A stretch of 64,000 bases of DNA, from the NCBI RefSeq assembly GCF_002233755.1, contig NZ_NIFO01000011.1, forward strand, positions 1 through 64,000, written 5' to 3'. Source of the DNA: Acinetobacter piscicola. Lineage in GTDB: Bacteria; Pseudomonadota; Gammaproteobacteria; Pseudomonadales; Moraxellaceae. Each line of letters begins with the position of its first letter. Position 1 is the stretch's first letter. Position numbers and translations under genes: made by a program. Positions 46,032 to 55,836 of this stretch are shown piece after piece. Below the pieces are notes generated by a model. The model was not told where the DNA came from and ran no database searches. It saw nothing but the letters and a program-made list of their open reading frames with translations.

Positions 46032-48182
46032 GTGAATAGTTTCAAAGATCTGTTTCTGAGTTTCAAATCCAATTCGACACTGATCTATTGCTTACAAATT
46101 TTTATCGTTCTGACTGGAACGACACTGGGGCTTTATTTTCTTGATTATGAATACTTAATTGTCCCGATCACCTTAGGTGCAATTGCAACAGCACTGACAG
46201 ATTTTGATGATCGACTGACCATTCGTTTGCGTAATCTTGCCTTTGTTTGTGTGTTATTTTTCAGTGTAAGTAGCATTCTAGAATTCCTCTATCCTTATAA
46301 GTTATTATTTTTAATCTATTTATCACTTTCAAGCGCTGCCTTTATTTTAATGGGCGCACTTGGGCAGCGTTATGCCACGATTTCATTCGGCACAGTATTG
46401 TTGTCTATTTACACCATGTTTGGTTTGGGTGAATACAGTGATTGGTACCAACAACCCACATATTTCGTTATGGGCACACTGTGGTATGGCCTCACTTCAA
46501 TTCTGTTCTATGTACTTAAACCAACTCAAGCCGTTCAAGACAATTTATCGCAAAGTTTTGATTCATTAGCACAATTATTAATGAGCAAAGCACGACTCTT
46601 TGACCCTGACAATACCGATAATGTCGAACGACTTTTATATGAATTATCTTTACAAAACAGTGCTGTCGTACAAACTTTAAATACCACTAAAGCGTCTTTA
46701 CTGACGCGCTTAAAGGCATCTCGTGCCAATAAAAATACGATTTACTGGCTAAATTTATACTTCTTAGCCCAAGACATTCACGAACAAGTCACTTCAAATT
46801 ACTTACATTATGAAAATATTCATAAAAATTTTAGTCGTACAGATTTAATTTATCGCATTCAAAAAAATGTGCGCTTACAAGCCATCAATTGTCAAAAACT
46901 CGCTGAAAGTATTTTAAAACAACATACTTTTCAAACCAATCCAGAGAATTCAGCAGTCCTAGAAAATTTAGAACACTCGATGCAAGCGTGGATTCAACAG
47001 AACCCCTATAATTTAGAAGTGAAGAATTTATTATTGGTTTTAAATAATCTAAAAAATGTACAACAACAATTTATTAACCTCAGTATCGAACAAGACAGCT
47101 ATCAACAAAGTTATAGTCAACATCATGATAATTTGAATCTGTTGGATGACGATATTCATGGTGTGCAGGACTTATGGCTTAAAATCAAACAACATTTAAC
47201 GCCTAAATCTGCATTATTCCGCCATGCTGTACGGATTGCCTTTGTATTTGCGGTGGGCTATAGCATCTCGCTATTGCCCTTTGCTAAAAATGGGTATTGG
47301 ATATTACTCACCAGTTTATTTGTCTGCCAAATCAGTTATTTTGCAACCAAGAGCCGCTTAAAGTTACGAACTTTAGGAACGATTTTAGGAGTGGTTTTAG
47401 GGATTCCTATTCTCTACTTTGTACCCAACGTAGAAGGTCAGTTGGTCTTGACCATTATTTTTGGGGTGTGCTTTTTCTATTTACGCTCAAAAAAATATGC
47501 CATGGCAACGCTGATGGCTACCTTAGTGGTTTTATTGATCTTTAATTTAAAAGGTGCAGGTTATGCCATTATTTTACCTCGAATTATTGATACGATTTTA
47601 GGCTGTTTAATTGCCCTATTTGCCGTGAGTTTTATTTGGCCTGATTGGAACTTTCGCAACATTTCCAACAATATTCGTAAAAGCACACAAGCCACTTTGG
47701 ATTATTTCGATGCAATTGTTGAGCAATATCAACACGGCAAAAACAACAGTGTTGATTATCGCAAGGCTCGTCGTTCGGCACATAATGCGCAAATTGAATT
47801 GTCGAGCATGATTTCAAGTTTAAGTACTGAACCCAACCCTCAACAGGATTTAATTCATCATGCTTTTCGCTATTTGGTCTATAGCCACAGTCAACTCAGC
47901 TATGTGTCTGCTTTGGGCAGCCATCGTCAGCACGTACATGATCAGCAGATTTTAGATTTAATGCTGTGGTGTAAACAAACACTGAACAATGTTTTACTCC
48001 ACCATGTGTCTTTAGATGAAGCATCGATTCAACACAAGTTATTGGAAATTAAACAGTTGAGTGAGCAAGAAAATTTGTCTGATGATTTATTACTGGCTTT
48101 AAAACAAATCAGTTTGTTATTGGAAACCTTACCAGAGTTGTTAAGGTTGAAAACGATATTACTTGAACTAGAAATTAAGTAG
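46032..48182 (+). CDS. FUSC family inner-membrane protein, YccS-like
   Basis: 716 residues, the usual length of YccS. Two blocks of transmembrane helices are seen (about residues 15-165 and 395-535), each followed by a long soluble helical region. The second block contains the FUSC motif FRHAVRIAFVFAVGYSISLL and KSRLKLRTLGTILGVVLGIP. FUSC proteins include AaeB-type aromatic acid exporters and YccS of unknown role. It uses a GTG start with AGAGAA upstream. It appears monocistronic. Confidence 0.87.
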   Translation: MNSFKDLFLSFKSNSTLIYCLQIFIVLTGTTLGLYFLDYEYLIVPITLGAIATALTDFDDRLTIRLRNLAFVCVLFFSVSSILEFLYPYKLLFLIYLSLSSAAFILMGALGQRYATISFGTVLLSIYTMFGLGEYSDWYQQPTYFVMGTLWYGLTSILFYVLKPTQAVQDNLSQSFDSLAQLLMSKARLFDPDNTDNVERLLYELSLQNSAVVQTLNTTKASLLTRLKASRANKNTIYWLNLYFLAQDIHEQVTSNYLHYENIHKNFSRTDLIYRIQKNVRLQAINCQKLAESILKQHTFQTNPENSAVLENLEHSMQAWIQQNPYNLEVKNLLLVLNNLKNVQQQFINLSIEQDSYQQSYSQHHDNLNLLDDDIHGVQDLWLKIKQHLTPKSALFRHAVRIAFVFAVGYSISLLPFAKNGYWILLTSLFVCQISYFATKSRLKLRTLGTILGVVLGIPILYFVPNVEGQLVLTIIFGVCFFYLRSKKYAMATLMATLVVLLIFNLKGAGYAIILPRIIDTILGCLIALFAVSFIWPDWNFRNISNNIRKSTQATLDYFDAIVEQYQHGKNNSVDYRKARRSAHNAQIELSSMISSLSTEPNPQQDLIHHAFRYLVYSHSQLSYVSALGSHRQHVHDQQILDLMLWCKQTLNNVLLHHVSLDEASIQHKLLEIKQLSEQENLSDDLLLALKQISLLLETLPELLRLKTILLELEIK

Positions 48183-48304
48183 TTCACAATCGGTTTTTAT
48201 TTGGGTTTGTGGAGCATTCAGTTTCAGCAATTTTTATAATTTCGCCCAACTTTTCATCGAATTACGTTACACTCGCAACTCATTCTCATTTTTAAATAGT
48301 GACC

Positions 48305-48592
48305 ATGAATATCAAATCTTTACGTATTGTTGGTTTTCTCGAAGGTATTTCCTTCCTTCTTCTCCTGTTTGTTGCTATGCCAATGAAATACATTTGGGGC
48401 AATCCTATTTTAGTCAAATATGTCGGCATGGGACACGGCGTACTTTTTATTGCATTTCTTGCTGTTTTATTTGTGGTGTGTGAAAAACAGAAATGGTCGA
48501 TTAAAATGTTTATCCTCGGTCTAATTGCATCCATTTTGCCGTTTGGGCCATTTGTTTTTGATCATAAATTGAAGAAGTTTGCACAAAATTAA
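48305..48592 (+). CDS. DUF3817 small membrane protein
   Basis: 95 residues with three hydrophobic helices: RIVGFLEGISFLLLLFVAMP, HGVLFIAFLAVLFVVC and MFILGLIASILPFGPFVFDH. The order G.lEG.S...L...MP.K, VK..GM.HG, and a final FGPF.FD is that of DUF3817, a family of unknown function. A GTG two codons upstream (48299) could also start it. It is monocistronic and closed by a hairpin. Confidence 0.82.
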   Translation: MNIKSLRIVGFLEGISFLLLLFVAMPMKYIWGNPILVKYVGMGHGVLFIAFLAVLFVVCEKQKWSIKMFILGLIASILPFGPFVFDHKLKKFAQN

Positions 48593-48638
48593 AATTCAAT
48601 TTTGTCGCCTATAAAGTTTTATTTTTGAATATGATCGT

Positions 48639-48672
48639 GAAACAAAGGGAGATAAATATCTCCCTCTGTTTT
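48639..48672. terminator. Hairpin between convergent DUF3817 and craA-like genes
   Basis: AGGGAGATA and TATCTCCCT, extended by AAACA/TGTTT across a mismatch, with T following on the plus strand. Confidence 0.6.
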
Positions 48673-48714
48673 AACAGCAAATATGCTATAGGAATGAAGC
48701 AAGCATCTAAAAAC

Positions 48715-49956
48715 TTAGAACTCACCTCGTTCCTTTCTACCCAGCATAATTTTTTTCAAGGTTGCTCGTGGGAAGGTAAACCATAGAACAATCAGTGTTA
48801 AGCATGACAACGCATAAGCCCAAAGATGAAAATGCTCATACAACACACGAACCAACTCAATTACAAAGAAAAAAGTAAACATCATCAATACTGAAACAGC
48901 TGCGGCAACTGTGCCTTTCGATATTTCAGAAGACATCAATGCAAAACGGTACAGTACAGAAAAACTAATTCCTTCACCAAAACTGACTAAAGTCATCCCA
49001 AGAATGACACAGTGTAGAAAGTATTCTCGCCAAATCACACCTAAAAACACAATCAGCGTACCCAATAACATCAGTGGTAGACCGATCGACACGGTTTTAC
49101 CTAAGGCATAGCGATCAATCACTTTGATGAGCACGATATTACCGACAATCAACCCACCTAAAACTGGAAATTGTGCCAATCCATATTGCACGCTGCTTAA
49201 CCCTAATTCCTCTACTAACATCACAGGCGATAATGCAATCCATAGCATTAAAGGCATGGCGAGCATCGGTAAACCGAAAGTCATCCCAATAAAGGTCTTA
49301 TTCTTAAAGACTTGTTTATAGTCATCCCAAATATAACTTAAAGGTTGTTTGGGAATACTCACTTTACGATCTGGCATTTTGGCTTTTAGCCCAAACCAAC
49401 TGAGAAAAGCTAGAAATGCAATCCCAATAAAGCCCCAATGCCATGACACATGGTCGATGAGGAATGCCCCTAATACAGGCCCTAATAAGGGCGCAAGTAA
49501 GGAAATATTGGCCATCAGCGCCATGACTTTAATGGCATCACGCTCTTCAAAAGTTTCTTGAATTGCAGCATAACCAACAGCAGAAATCACCGATAAACCA
49601 AAGCCTTGTAAAAATCTTAAAGCCAAGAAGCTTTCAATGGTGTGTGTGAATAGAATCAATAAACAGGTGATGACAAAGAATGCTACGCCTGTTAATAGAA
49701 CTTTTTTACGACCGAATCGGTCAGACAATGGGCCCATGAGCCATGCAACACACGCCCCTCCCAATAAATAGAAGGACATGGAAGACGGCGCCCAAACACT
49801 GCTTACACCAAAGTCTTTGGTAATCGCAAGCATGGCAGGTTGTACCAAGTCATTGCCGATATAAACTGAAAATTCGAACAATACCAAAGCTAATGGAAAC
49901 ATCAGCGTGGCACGACTGAGTGTCGTAGTCTGTTCTTTTTGCATTAAATTTTGCAT
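48715..49956 (-). CDS. craA: MFS multidrug/chloramphenicol exporter, CraA/MdfA family
   Basis: 413 residues, 12-helix drug-proton antiporter. The MdfA-type TM1 is kept: FEFSVYIGNDLVQPAMLA, where Glu28 and Asp36 match the MdfA residues needed for cation binding. Motif A is GPLSDRFGRKKVLL and motif C-like GPVLGAFLIDH follows. This is the family of CraA, the intrinsic chloramphenicol exporter of Acinetobacter baumannii. Substrate range in this species is inferred. The gene is monocistronic. ATG five codons in (MQKEQ) is an alternative start. Confidence 0.85.
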   Translation of the reverse strand: MQNLMQKEQTTTLSRATLMFPLALVLFEFSVYIGNDLVQPAMLAITKDFGVSSVWAPSSMSFYLLGGACVAWLMGPLSDRFGRKKVLLTGVAFFVITCLLILFTHTIESFLALRFLQGFGLSVISAVGYAAIQETFEERDAIKVMALMANISLLAPLLGPVLGAFLIDHVSWHWGFIGIAFLAFLSWFGLKAKMPDRKVSIPKQPLSYIWDDYKQVFKNKTFIGMTFGLPMLAMPLMLWIALSPVMLVEELGLSSVQYGLAQFPVLGGLIVGNIVLIKVIDRYALGKTVSIGLPLMLLGTLIVFLGVIWREYFLHCVILGMTLVSFGEGISFSVLYRFALMSSEISKGTVAAAVSVLMMFTFFFVIELVRVLYEHFHLWAYALSCLTLIVLWFTFPRATLKKIMLGRKERGEF

Positions 49957-50318
49957 TGTTTTCTACATATATTTTTTGGCTTGTTTGGCCGTCACTTAGG
50001 GTTATTGATCATTCATTTTATAAAATACCAATACACCCTGTTTTGGGAGATAAGCGACAGCCCAATGACAAGCACTGAGATTTTAAATAATAAGTTGTGG
50101 GATTTGCTTTGAAATAAAACGTTCAACACCGTATTCACAAGGTGTCTAAATCAATGAATAAAAAGCGATAATAAAACAATATTTGTGAGATTTTAAGTTC
50201 AGCAAAATACACCCATCTTGCTGATTGGCGAGATTCTAACAAAGTTTAATTACAAAGACGAGTAAGGATTTGCAAAGATCATAATATAAGCAAATTTAAA
50301 CAAAAAGAACGATTTTAC
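49957..50318. other. Intergenic region between the craA-like and pirin genes
   Basis: This AT-rich region of 362 bases has no supported gene. TCAGCAA and TTGCTGA form a hairpin at 50199-50224, possibly the end of the pirin transcript, and ACACC/GGTGT another near 50129-50148. The craA-like promoter must lie in the first part. Confidence 0.4.
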
Positions 50319-51194
50319 TTAATCAGATTCGACAGGCTGAATAAATTTTCCAGCCTTTAAATCCTCATAGGCTTGTAAAATTTCAGCATAAGTATTCATC
50401 ACAAAGAAACCTTTGGCATTGATCGGCTCATTCAGTGGCGCAGCGCTCATGAATAAAAAATGACTTTCTCGAAGTGCTGTGATTTCAACTTGATCACCAT
50501 GACTCGACATCACTGCAAGCGCTTGGTCATCGAGTTGTTCATCTTCAGGAGTAAATTGTAAACGTCCTGTGCGTAAGAAAATTAAAGTACTGTCAGCTTC
50601 TTTGGCAGGAAATACAGCGCTTTGCCCTGCTTTTAAATGAATATCTAACAGCAAAATTGGGCTATGCGTTTTAGCTGGTCCTATCTGTCCTGCATATTCA
50701 CCTGCAATGACTCGAACAGAACCTACGTCATGTTCTAGCTGAACCGTTGGAATAGTCGCTTTTTTTAAGCTTTGATAACGGGCAGGCTTGAGTTTATCTT
50801 TTGCAGGTAAATTGACCCACAACTGTACAATTTCAAAAGCACCGCCTTGTTTAGAAAACTCCTCACTAAACAGTTCTTTATGCATCACACCTGATGCAGC
50901 CGTCATCCATTGCACATCACCTTCAGCAATGATGCCACCTCCGCCAGTAGAATCACGATGTTCCAATTCACCTTTAAACATCATCGTGACAGTTTCAAAA
51001 CCTCGATGCGGATGCTCTGTCACACCTTTACGTAAGTTAGTCGGTTTTAAAATTCCTGGGCCTAAATGATCGAGCAGTAAAAAAGGTGAAACCGTATTTC
51101 CTAACTCATGATGTGAAAAAATGGTTTTTACAGGATGAAAATCCCCAACAGAAAACAATGTGTCATTTCGGTGGATAAAGGCGAGGGTTTTCAT
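50319..51194 (-). CDS. Pirin family protein
   Basis: 291 residues, bicupin fold. The N-terminal cupin has the metal-binding and pirin blocks HPHRGFETVTMMFKGELEHR, then STGGGGIIAEGDVQWMTAAS and GVMHKE, with His and Glu ligands. The C-terminal cupin (LLDIHLKAGQSAVFPA) lacks the ligands. Pirins act as iron-dependent redox sensors or quercetinase-like dioxygenases; the role here is unknown. It lies 30 bases downstream of the nucleotidyltransferase gene on the same strand, so it may be the last gene of that transcript. Confidence 0.9.
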   Translation of the reverse strand: MKTLAFIHRNDTLFSVGDFHPVKTIFSHHELGNTVSPFLLLDHLGPGILKPTNLRKGVTEHPHRGFETVTMMFKGELEHRDSTGGGGIIAEGDVQWMTAASGVMHKELFSEEFSKQGGAFEIVQLWVNLPAKDKLKPARYQSLKKATIPTVQLEHDVGSVRVIAGEYAGQIGPAKTHSPILLLDIHLKAGQSAVFPAKEADSTLIFLRTGRLQFTPEDEQLDDQALAVMSSHGDQVEITALRESHFLFMSAAPLNEPINAKGFFVMNTYAEILQAYEDLKAGKFIQPVESD

Positions 51195-51224
51195 ACTGAA
51201 CTTATTCTCTTACTCAGAAAAATA

Positions 51225-51998
51225 TTAACCATAAAAATGTTGTTTTAGGCTAAAACTATATTCTGTTAAATAACGCTGTAACTTTTCAATATCGTTGGTC
51301 GGTTGAATCGCTCGTAAATTTAAAGCTTCAATTTTATCATTCAATAATTTTAAAATCTTAGCTTGTTCAATTTCAGGCAATTGTGCTTTTTCTTTCTGTC
51401 GTTTTTTAATTTCTAAATAATCTTCTGCCCAATGTCGTAATGGATCATTGGCATTGATTTGTTCAAATAGCTGCGTAATCAGTAATTCAGGCATGATTTG
51501 CTGTGTTGCCAATTCTGCTGACATCAAACCACGAATCGAATAAAACACTTTTTTATAGGTAAAATTATCAGCGGTTTGCATGACATCCATACCGCCTTTC
51601 GCAAGTGATAAGTAATGATAATACAATGCTTTATAATCTATTCGTTCCAACAAACCATCTCTAAATTTTTCCCATTCAGGAAATTCATTTAAATAGACGA
51701 TATGCGCACGAACCCATTCCAAAACAGTAGGATTGCTTTTCGCAAGTAATCCAAACATTTTATTCAAGTCAAAGGATACAAAGTCGAAATCACCATCCAT
51801 GATTTCAATTAAATCACGGTGTTTTCGATAGTCATAATATTGTGCTTTTGAAGGTAGGTGAAAGCCACGTACATCGTAGTCGCTGTCTGGACTTGCCATA
51901 CCCCATAAACGACTGCCACTTTCGATATAAAACAGTGGATGGTCATCTCGATCTTTAAATAAGTTTTGAATTTCTTGTTGAATGTTCATTGTGTTCAC
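51225..51998 (-). CDS. RlaP/YcgL-type predicted nucleotidyltransferase
   Basis: 257 residues. The N-terminal polymerase-beta-like fold carries YIESGSRLWGMASPDSDYDV (residues 25-43): the GS motif and the Asp40/Asp42 pair that bind metal. The rest is helical (SLAKGGMDVMQ, IRGLMSAELATQQ). This is the PF10127 family, named for association with RNA ligases; substrates are unknown. A GTG start overlaps the AbiH stop by 4 bases (GTGA), with ATG at 51989 as alternative. Overlap implies coupled translation with AbiH and suggests a joint role, perhaps in phage defence. Confidence 0.82.
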   Translation of the reverse strand: MNTMNIQQEIQNLFKDRDDHPLFYIESGSRLWGMASPDSDYDVRGFHLPSKAQYYDYRKHRDLIEIMDGDFDFVSFDLNKMFGLLAKSNPTVLEWVRAHIVYLNEFPEWEKFRDGLLERIDYKALYYHYLSLAKGGMDVMQTADNFTYKKVFYSIRGLMSAELATQQIMPELLITQLFEQINANDPLRHWAEDYLEIKKRQKEKAQLPEIEQAKILKLLNDKIEALNLRAIQPTNDIEKLQRYLTEYSFSLKQHFYG

Positions 51999-53488
51999 AT
52001 TTTCGGTAAATCTTCTAGAGTTATAGCATTTTCCATTACAATTTTTGGATTTTCTTTAAATTTGAGCCATTTACTCTTCATCCAGTCTTCAACTTTATTT
52101 TTACCTAAAATTGCCAATAAATTGTTTAATAAGGCAAATTTTGCATTTTTATCAAAAAAATAAATCACTACTCGAACATTTCGATCTATATCATCATTTA
52201 AAGAAAATAAATCTTTAATATAGTCTTTATCTGAAACATCTAGTGAATGTCCCCAAATGCTAATATTCATTTCTGGATTTAACTCTGAACGCAATTTACT
52301 CAATGCATCTTTCTTGGCAGTAGAACTAAAGCCATTTGACGGCTGAAATTCACTGTCAGGTAAATCTTTTTTAATATCATAATTTTCATGACGTATTTTA
52401 GACTCTTTAATAAAATTATCTAAAAATAAATAATCCGTATCTTTGAAAAGTTTCTGATGATATTTAGTAAAACCATAGGCTTTTAAGTTTTTAAGCGAAT
52501 TATCCTCTATGTCTGATATACCTAAAACAATATTTTGTTTATCGCCATGACTACCATGTAAAAATTCAATTTCAGCTTTTTTATGCTGATAAACTTTTTT
52601 GTAGGTATTGGTATAATTAAAAGAATAAATTATTTTAGGAAATATCCAATCATCAGCATCAATTTTAAATTGATTTTTAGATTCAAGCTGGCTTACAATC
52701 AATTCTAAATATTGATTAAAAATCTCAATAAATTCATCAAGTTGCCCATTTAAATAAGAAATATATTTTTCACTAGAAAAACCATACTCAGTTTTTCCTT
52801 TAACATAAAACCAGTTATCATTTATAAAACCTTTTCTACTATCAGCTATACTCCCAAAATCAGAATTTGCAACTTTTCCATAATCATTGTTTAGCTTGAA
52901 TAAGCCCAATTTAATAAGTAGATCTATATCTAATTCTGAAATATAAATCTTTTCATCTTCTTTATCAGACGTTGTTTTTGTTAGGTTTCTAACTGTTGTA
53001 TCTATTTTTCCATATTTCTCAAATTTTAAATGAATTTTCTTGATAACTTTAAAAGCCAAAGTTAGAGCATTTTCAATTTTTTGTTCAAAATCAATCCACG
53101 TTTTAACATCATTTACATGCTTTTTAAAATACTGATACCAACAATTCAGTTCTAAACGATATTGTAATTTGAGAACATCCTTTGCAGATAATTGTATTTG
53201 CTCAGTCAAATAAAATTCTTTAGTTTTTTCAATGAAGTTGGGATCTCGTGTTCTAGAAAATAACTCATCAAAATTCATCTGATAATTTGGTTCATTATGT
53301 TCTTTTCTTTTCTCAAACATTTTATCTAATTCAAAAATCCATTCATCAACTGTATGAATAGATAAATCATTTATTTTACCTCCTGTTTGCTTTTCTTCTA
53401 TTGCCTTCATGACATCCATAAAATGGTCATACTTTGTCGGTAAATAATGTGAAAGATCAAATCCATTACCTACAATTAAAATATTCAT
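51995..53488 (-). CDS. AbiH family abortive infection protein
   Basis: 497 residues. The N-terminus MNILIVGNGFDLSHYLPTKY is the AbiH signature (nucleotide-binding GNGFD loop, residues 7-11). Later blocks are IYSFNYTNTYKKVY (about 283-296), FLHGSHGDKQNIVLGI, and SIWGHSLDVSDKDYI (about 408-422), all in AbiH order, with a predicted alpha-helical middle. AbiH was found in lactococci as a phage abortive-infection protein; the mechanism is not settled. The DNA is clearly more AT-rich than the neighbouring core genes. The following nucleotidyltransferase overlaps it by 4 bases. No other defence gene is adjacent upstream. Confidence 0.85.
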   Translation of the reverse strand: MNILIVGNGFDLSHYLPTKYDHFMDVMKAIEEKQTGGKINDLSIHTVDEWIFELDKMFEKRKEHNEPNYQMNFDELFSRTRDPNFIEKTKEFYLTEQIQLSAKDVLKLQYRLELNCWYQYFKKHVNDVKTWIDFEQKIENALTLAFKVIKKIHLKFEKYGKIDTTVRNLTKTTSDKEDEKIYISELDIDLLIKLGLFKLNNDYGKVANSDFGSIADSRKGFINDNWFYVKGKTEYGFSSEKYISYLNGQLDEFIEIFNQYLELIVSQLESKNQFKIDADDWIFPKIIYSFNYTNTYKKVYQHKKAEIEFLHGSHGDKQNIVLGISDIEDNSLKNLKAYGFTKYHQKLFKDTDYLFLDNFIKESKIRHENYDIKKDLPDSEFQPSNGFSSTAKKDALSKLRSELNPEMNISIWGHSLDVSDKDYIKDLFSLNDDIDRNVRVVIYFFDKNAKFALLNNLLAILGKNKVEDWMKSKWLKFKENPKIVMENAITLEDLPKM

Positions 53489-53579
53489 TTATTGTTATTT
53501 CCCAAATAAAAAACGCACCAAGTATGATACGTTTTATGAAGCATTTTTCTTTATTTTTCAACTCAAAATCAAAGTTTGA

Positions 53580-53954
53580 TCAAGGACACATTGCCTTCTG
53601 AAAAGCCTTGGTATTTTTACCACGTAAACATTGATATTCTTTTTGCGTATCGACACGCTTCCAATCATCATCAACCTTTTTAAAACTATATACGGTGCGA
53701 ATCGACTTTACAGAATCATCCATTAAACCTGTTTCAGTCAACTTCACTTCTGCCACAGTCGGTGATTCAACATTATTAAAATACTGACGAATTTCTAAAG
53801 TAGACAAATCTTTGCGCAGATCACTACGCTCACTTAACACTTGAGCCAAAGGCGTTTCAGAACCACCACTCACTTTACTCACTAAATTCTGTGTCGTTGC
53901 ACAACCTGACAATACTGCTACACATAAAGCAGAAGTTAAAATCAAACGATTCAT
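53580..53954 (-). CDS. Small hypothetical lipoprotein
   Basis: 124 residues from ATG at 53954, which has GGGGA 9 bases upstream; the longer ORF start at 53999 is unlikely. The signal peptide ends in lipobox VLSGC. The mature part reads LAQVLSERSDLRKDLSTLEI, followed by a beta-rich end with two cysteines (QYQC-like and AMCP). No family is recognised. It lies between AbiH (91 bases downstream) and the FAD-linked dehydrogenase gene. Confidence 0.68.
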   Translation of the reverse strand: MNRLILTSALCVAVLSGCATTQNLVSKVSGGSETPLAQVLSERSDLRKDLSTLEIRQYFNNVESPTVAEVKLTETGLMDDSVKSIRTVYSFKKVDDDWKRVDTQKEYQCLRGKNTKAFQKAMCP

Positions 53955-54054
53955 TGTTATTATTCCCCTATAACAAGAAAAAGGTATTACACATATCATG
54001 CAATACCTTTTCGCTTTACACTATTGAAACTATGTTTCTATGACAGATTAAATT

Positions 54055-55464
54055 TTACAAATCAAACAATTTACCCGGGTTCATAATACCGTTTGGATCG
54101 AACACTTTTTTCAACGCTTTCATATATTCAATTTCTTCGGCAGTACGTGTGTATTCAAGATAAGGCTTTTTCGTCATGCCTACACCATGCTCGGCTGAAA
54201 TCGAACCATCATATTTCTTCACAGTTTCAAATACATACTTATTTACAACCTGACATTTTGCAAAGAATTCATCTTTAGATAAATTTTCAGGTTTTAAAAT
54301 ATTTAAATGTAAATTACCGTCACCAATATGACCAAACCAGCAAATTTCAAAATCAGGATAGTTTTCAGCAACAATACTATCAATTTCTTTAATAAAAGCT
54401 GGAACGTGCGTGATCAATACTGAGATATCATTTTTATACGGTGTGAATGGAGCAATCGTTTCAGAAATATCTTCACGTAAACGCCATAAGCTCTGTACTT
54501 GCTCAAGACTTTGGCTCATCACACCATCAAGTACCCAGCCTTGCTCCATACAATGCTCGAAGATTTCCATCGCAGCATCAATGATTGGTTCATACGGCGC
54601 TTCAAATTCAAGCAATACATAGAACGGACATTCTGTTTCAAATGGACGTGGTACATGTCCACGAGCCAAGACTTTCTGCATTGCCAATTCACCAAAGAAC
54701 TCAAATGCAGTCAGATCAATTTTACTTTGGAAAGCATGTAATACAGGCATAATCGCATCAAAATCAGGAACGCCCAAGACCAATACTTGTAAATCGTGCG
54801 GTTGACGTTCAAGCTTAATTTCAGCTTCAGTCACGAGACCTAATGTCCCTTCACCACCGATAAATAAATGTTGCAGCGCATAACCAGTCGCATTTTTAAT
54901 CATGCCTTTGTTTAAACGCAGTACATCACCTTTACCTGTCACAACAGTCAGACCCAACACCCAGTTACGTGTCATGCCGTACTTAATGACTTTAATACCA
55001 CCAGCATTGGTACCAATGTTGCCGCCCATTTGTGACGAACCAGAAGAGGCAAAATCGACTGGATAATACATGCCTTGTTCTTCGGCATAATTTTGTAGTT
55101 GCTCAGTCACTACACCTGCTTGAATACGTACCATACGGTCAGCAGGATAGAACTCTAAAATTTGATTCATTTTGTCGAAGCTAATGACAATTTCACCATC
55201 GGCAGCCACAGCACCCGCAGATAAACCTGTACGACCACCAGATGGGGTAATCGCCACATTAAACTGATTGGCAAGTTTCACAATCGCTTGTACTTGTTCA
55301 GTAGACGATGGAAAAACAATCACTGACGGATTTGGGTCGAAATGCTTAGTATGGTCTTTACCCCAATTTTCTAAGCTATCAGCATCGGTTTTAATGCGGT
55401 TTTCACCAACAATTTCCGTCAATTGGGTCAATAATTCAGGTGCTATCGTTACTGGAGCATTCAT
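54055..55464 (-). CDS. FAD-linked oxidoreductase, probable D-2-hydroxyglutarate dehydrogenase
   Basis: 469 residues. An FAD-binding type 4 (PCMH/VAO) domain spans about 35-215: PSVIVFPSSTEQVQAIVKLA, then TPSGGRTGLSAGAV and the GGNIGTNAGGIKVIKYGMTR block. A C-terminal FAD-oxidase domain has CWFGHIGDGNLHLNIL, SAEHGVGMTKK and a final PNGIMNPGKLF. The family includes D-lactate, glycolate and D-2-hydroxyglutarate dehydrogenases. Placement next to serA, as in Pseudomonas where D2HGDH reoxidises the by-product of SerA, favours D-2-hydroxyglutarate. Electron acceptor is unknown. Confidence 0.85.
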   Translation of the reverse strand: MNAPVTIAPELLTQLTEIVGENRIKTDADSLENWGKDHTKHFDPNPSVIVFPSSTEQVQAIVKLANQFNVAITPSGGRTGLSAGAVAADGEIVISFDKMNQILEFYPADRMVRIQAGVVTEQLQNYAEEQGMYYPVDFASSGSSQMGGNIGTNAGGIKVIKYGMTRNWVLGLTVVTGKGDVLRLNKGMIKNATGYALQHLFIGGEGTLGLVTEAEIKLERQPHDLQVLVLGVPDFDAIMPVLHAFQSKIDLTAFEFFGELAMQKVLARGHVPRPFETECPFYVLLEFEAPYEPIIDAAMEIFEHCMEQGWVLDGVMSQSLEQVQSLWRLREDISETIAPFTPYKNDISVLITHVPAFIKEIDSIVAENYPDFEICWFGHIGDGNLHLNILKPENLSKDEFFAKCQVVNKYVFETVKKYDGSISAEHGVGMTKKPYLEYTRTAEEIEYMKALKKVFDPNGIMNPGKLFDL

Positions 55465-55836
55465 CGTTTTGCGGGCCTAGCAAGTAGAAAATAAGGTTGT
55501 GGTACTACAACATGCAAAATTTTAAATCAGTCAGTGAAAATTTTTCAGCATTTTTTCAATACCAAAATCATCAATAATCCTGATTTCAGCAGTATTTTAC
55601 CGAGTTGATGGCGATGGATAAAGCATAGTTTTACATTGCGTGACCCATACGTCATATCCAAAGCATTATTCAAGCACTATAAAAATCAATAAATTAGCGA
55701 TCTATTTGATTTATATATAATGCTTATCAGAAATCGTAGATAAAATATCCGCTTTACTATGACAAACGAAATATCTATAGAACAGTGTCTATGGTATCAT
55801 ACTGCGACTAAATTTGGCCTTTGTAGCGGAGCCGTA
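55465..55836. other. Divergent intergenic region, D2HGDH/serA
   Basis: No gene is seen apart from an in-frame serA extension from 55759 that lacks a ribosome binding site. The region probably holds both divergent promoters. Confidence 0.4.
55694..55721 (+). promoter_or_regulatory. Candidate serA promoter
   Basis: TTAGCG and TATAAT are separated by 16 bases, with the -10 a perfect consensus; the serA ATG lies 115 bases downstream of it. Confidence 0.4.
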
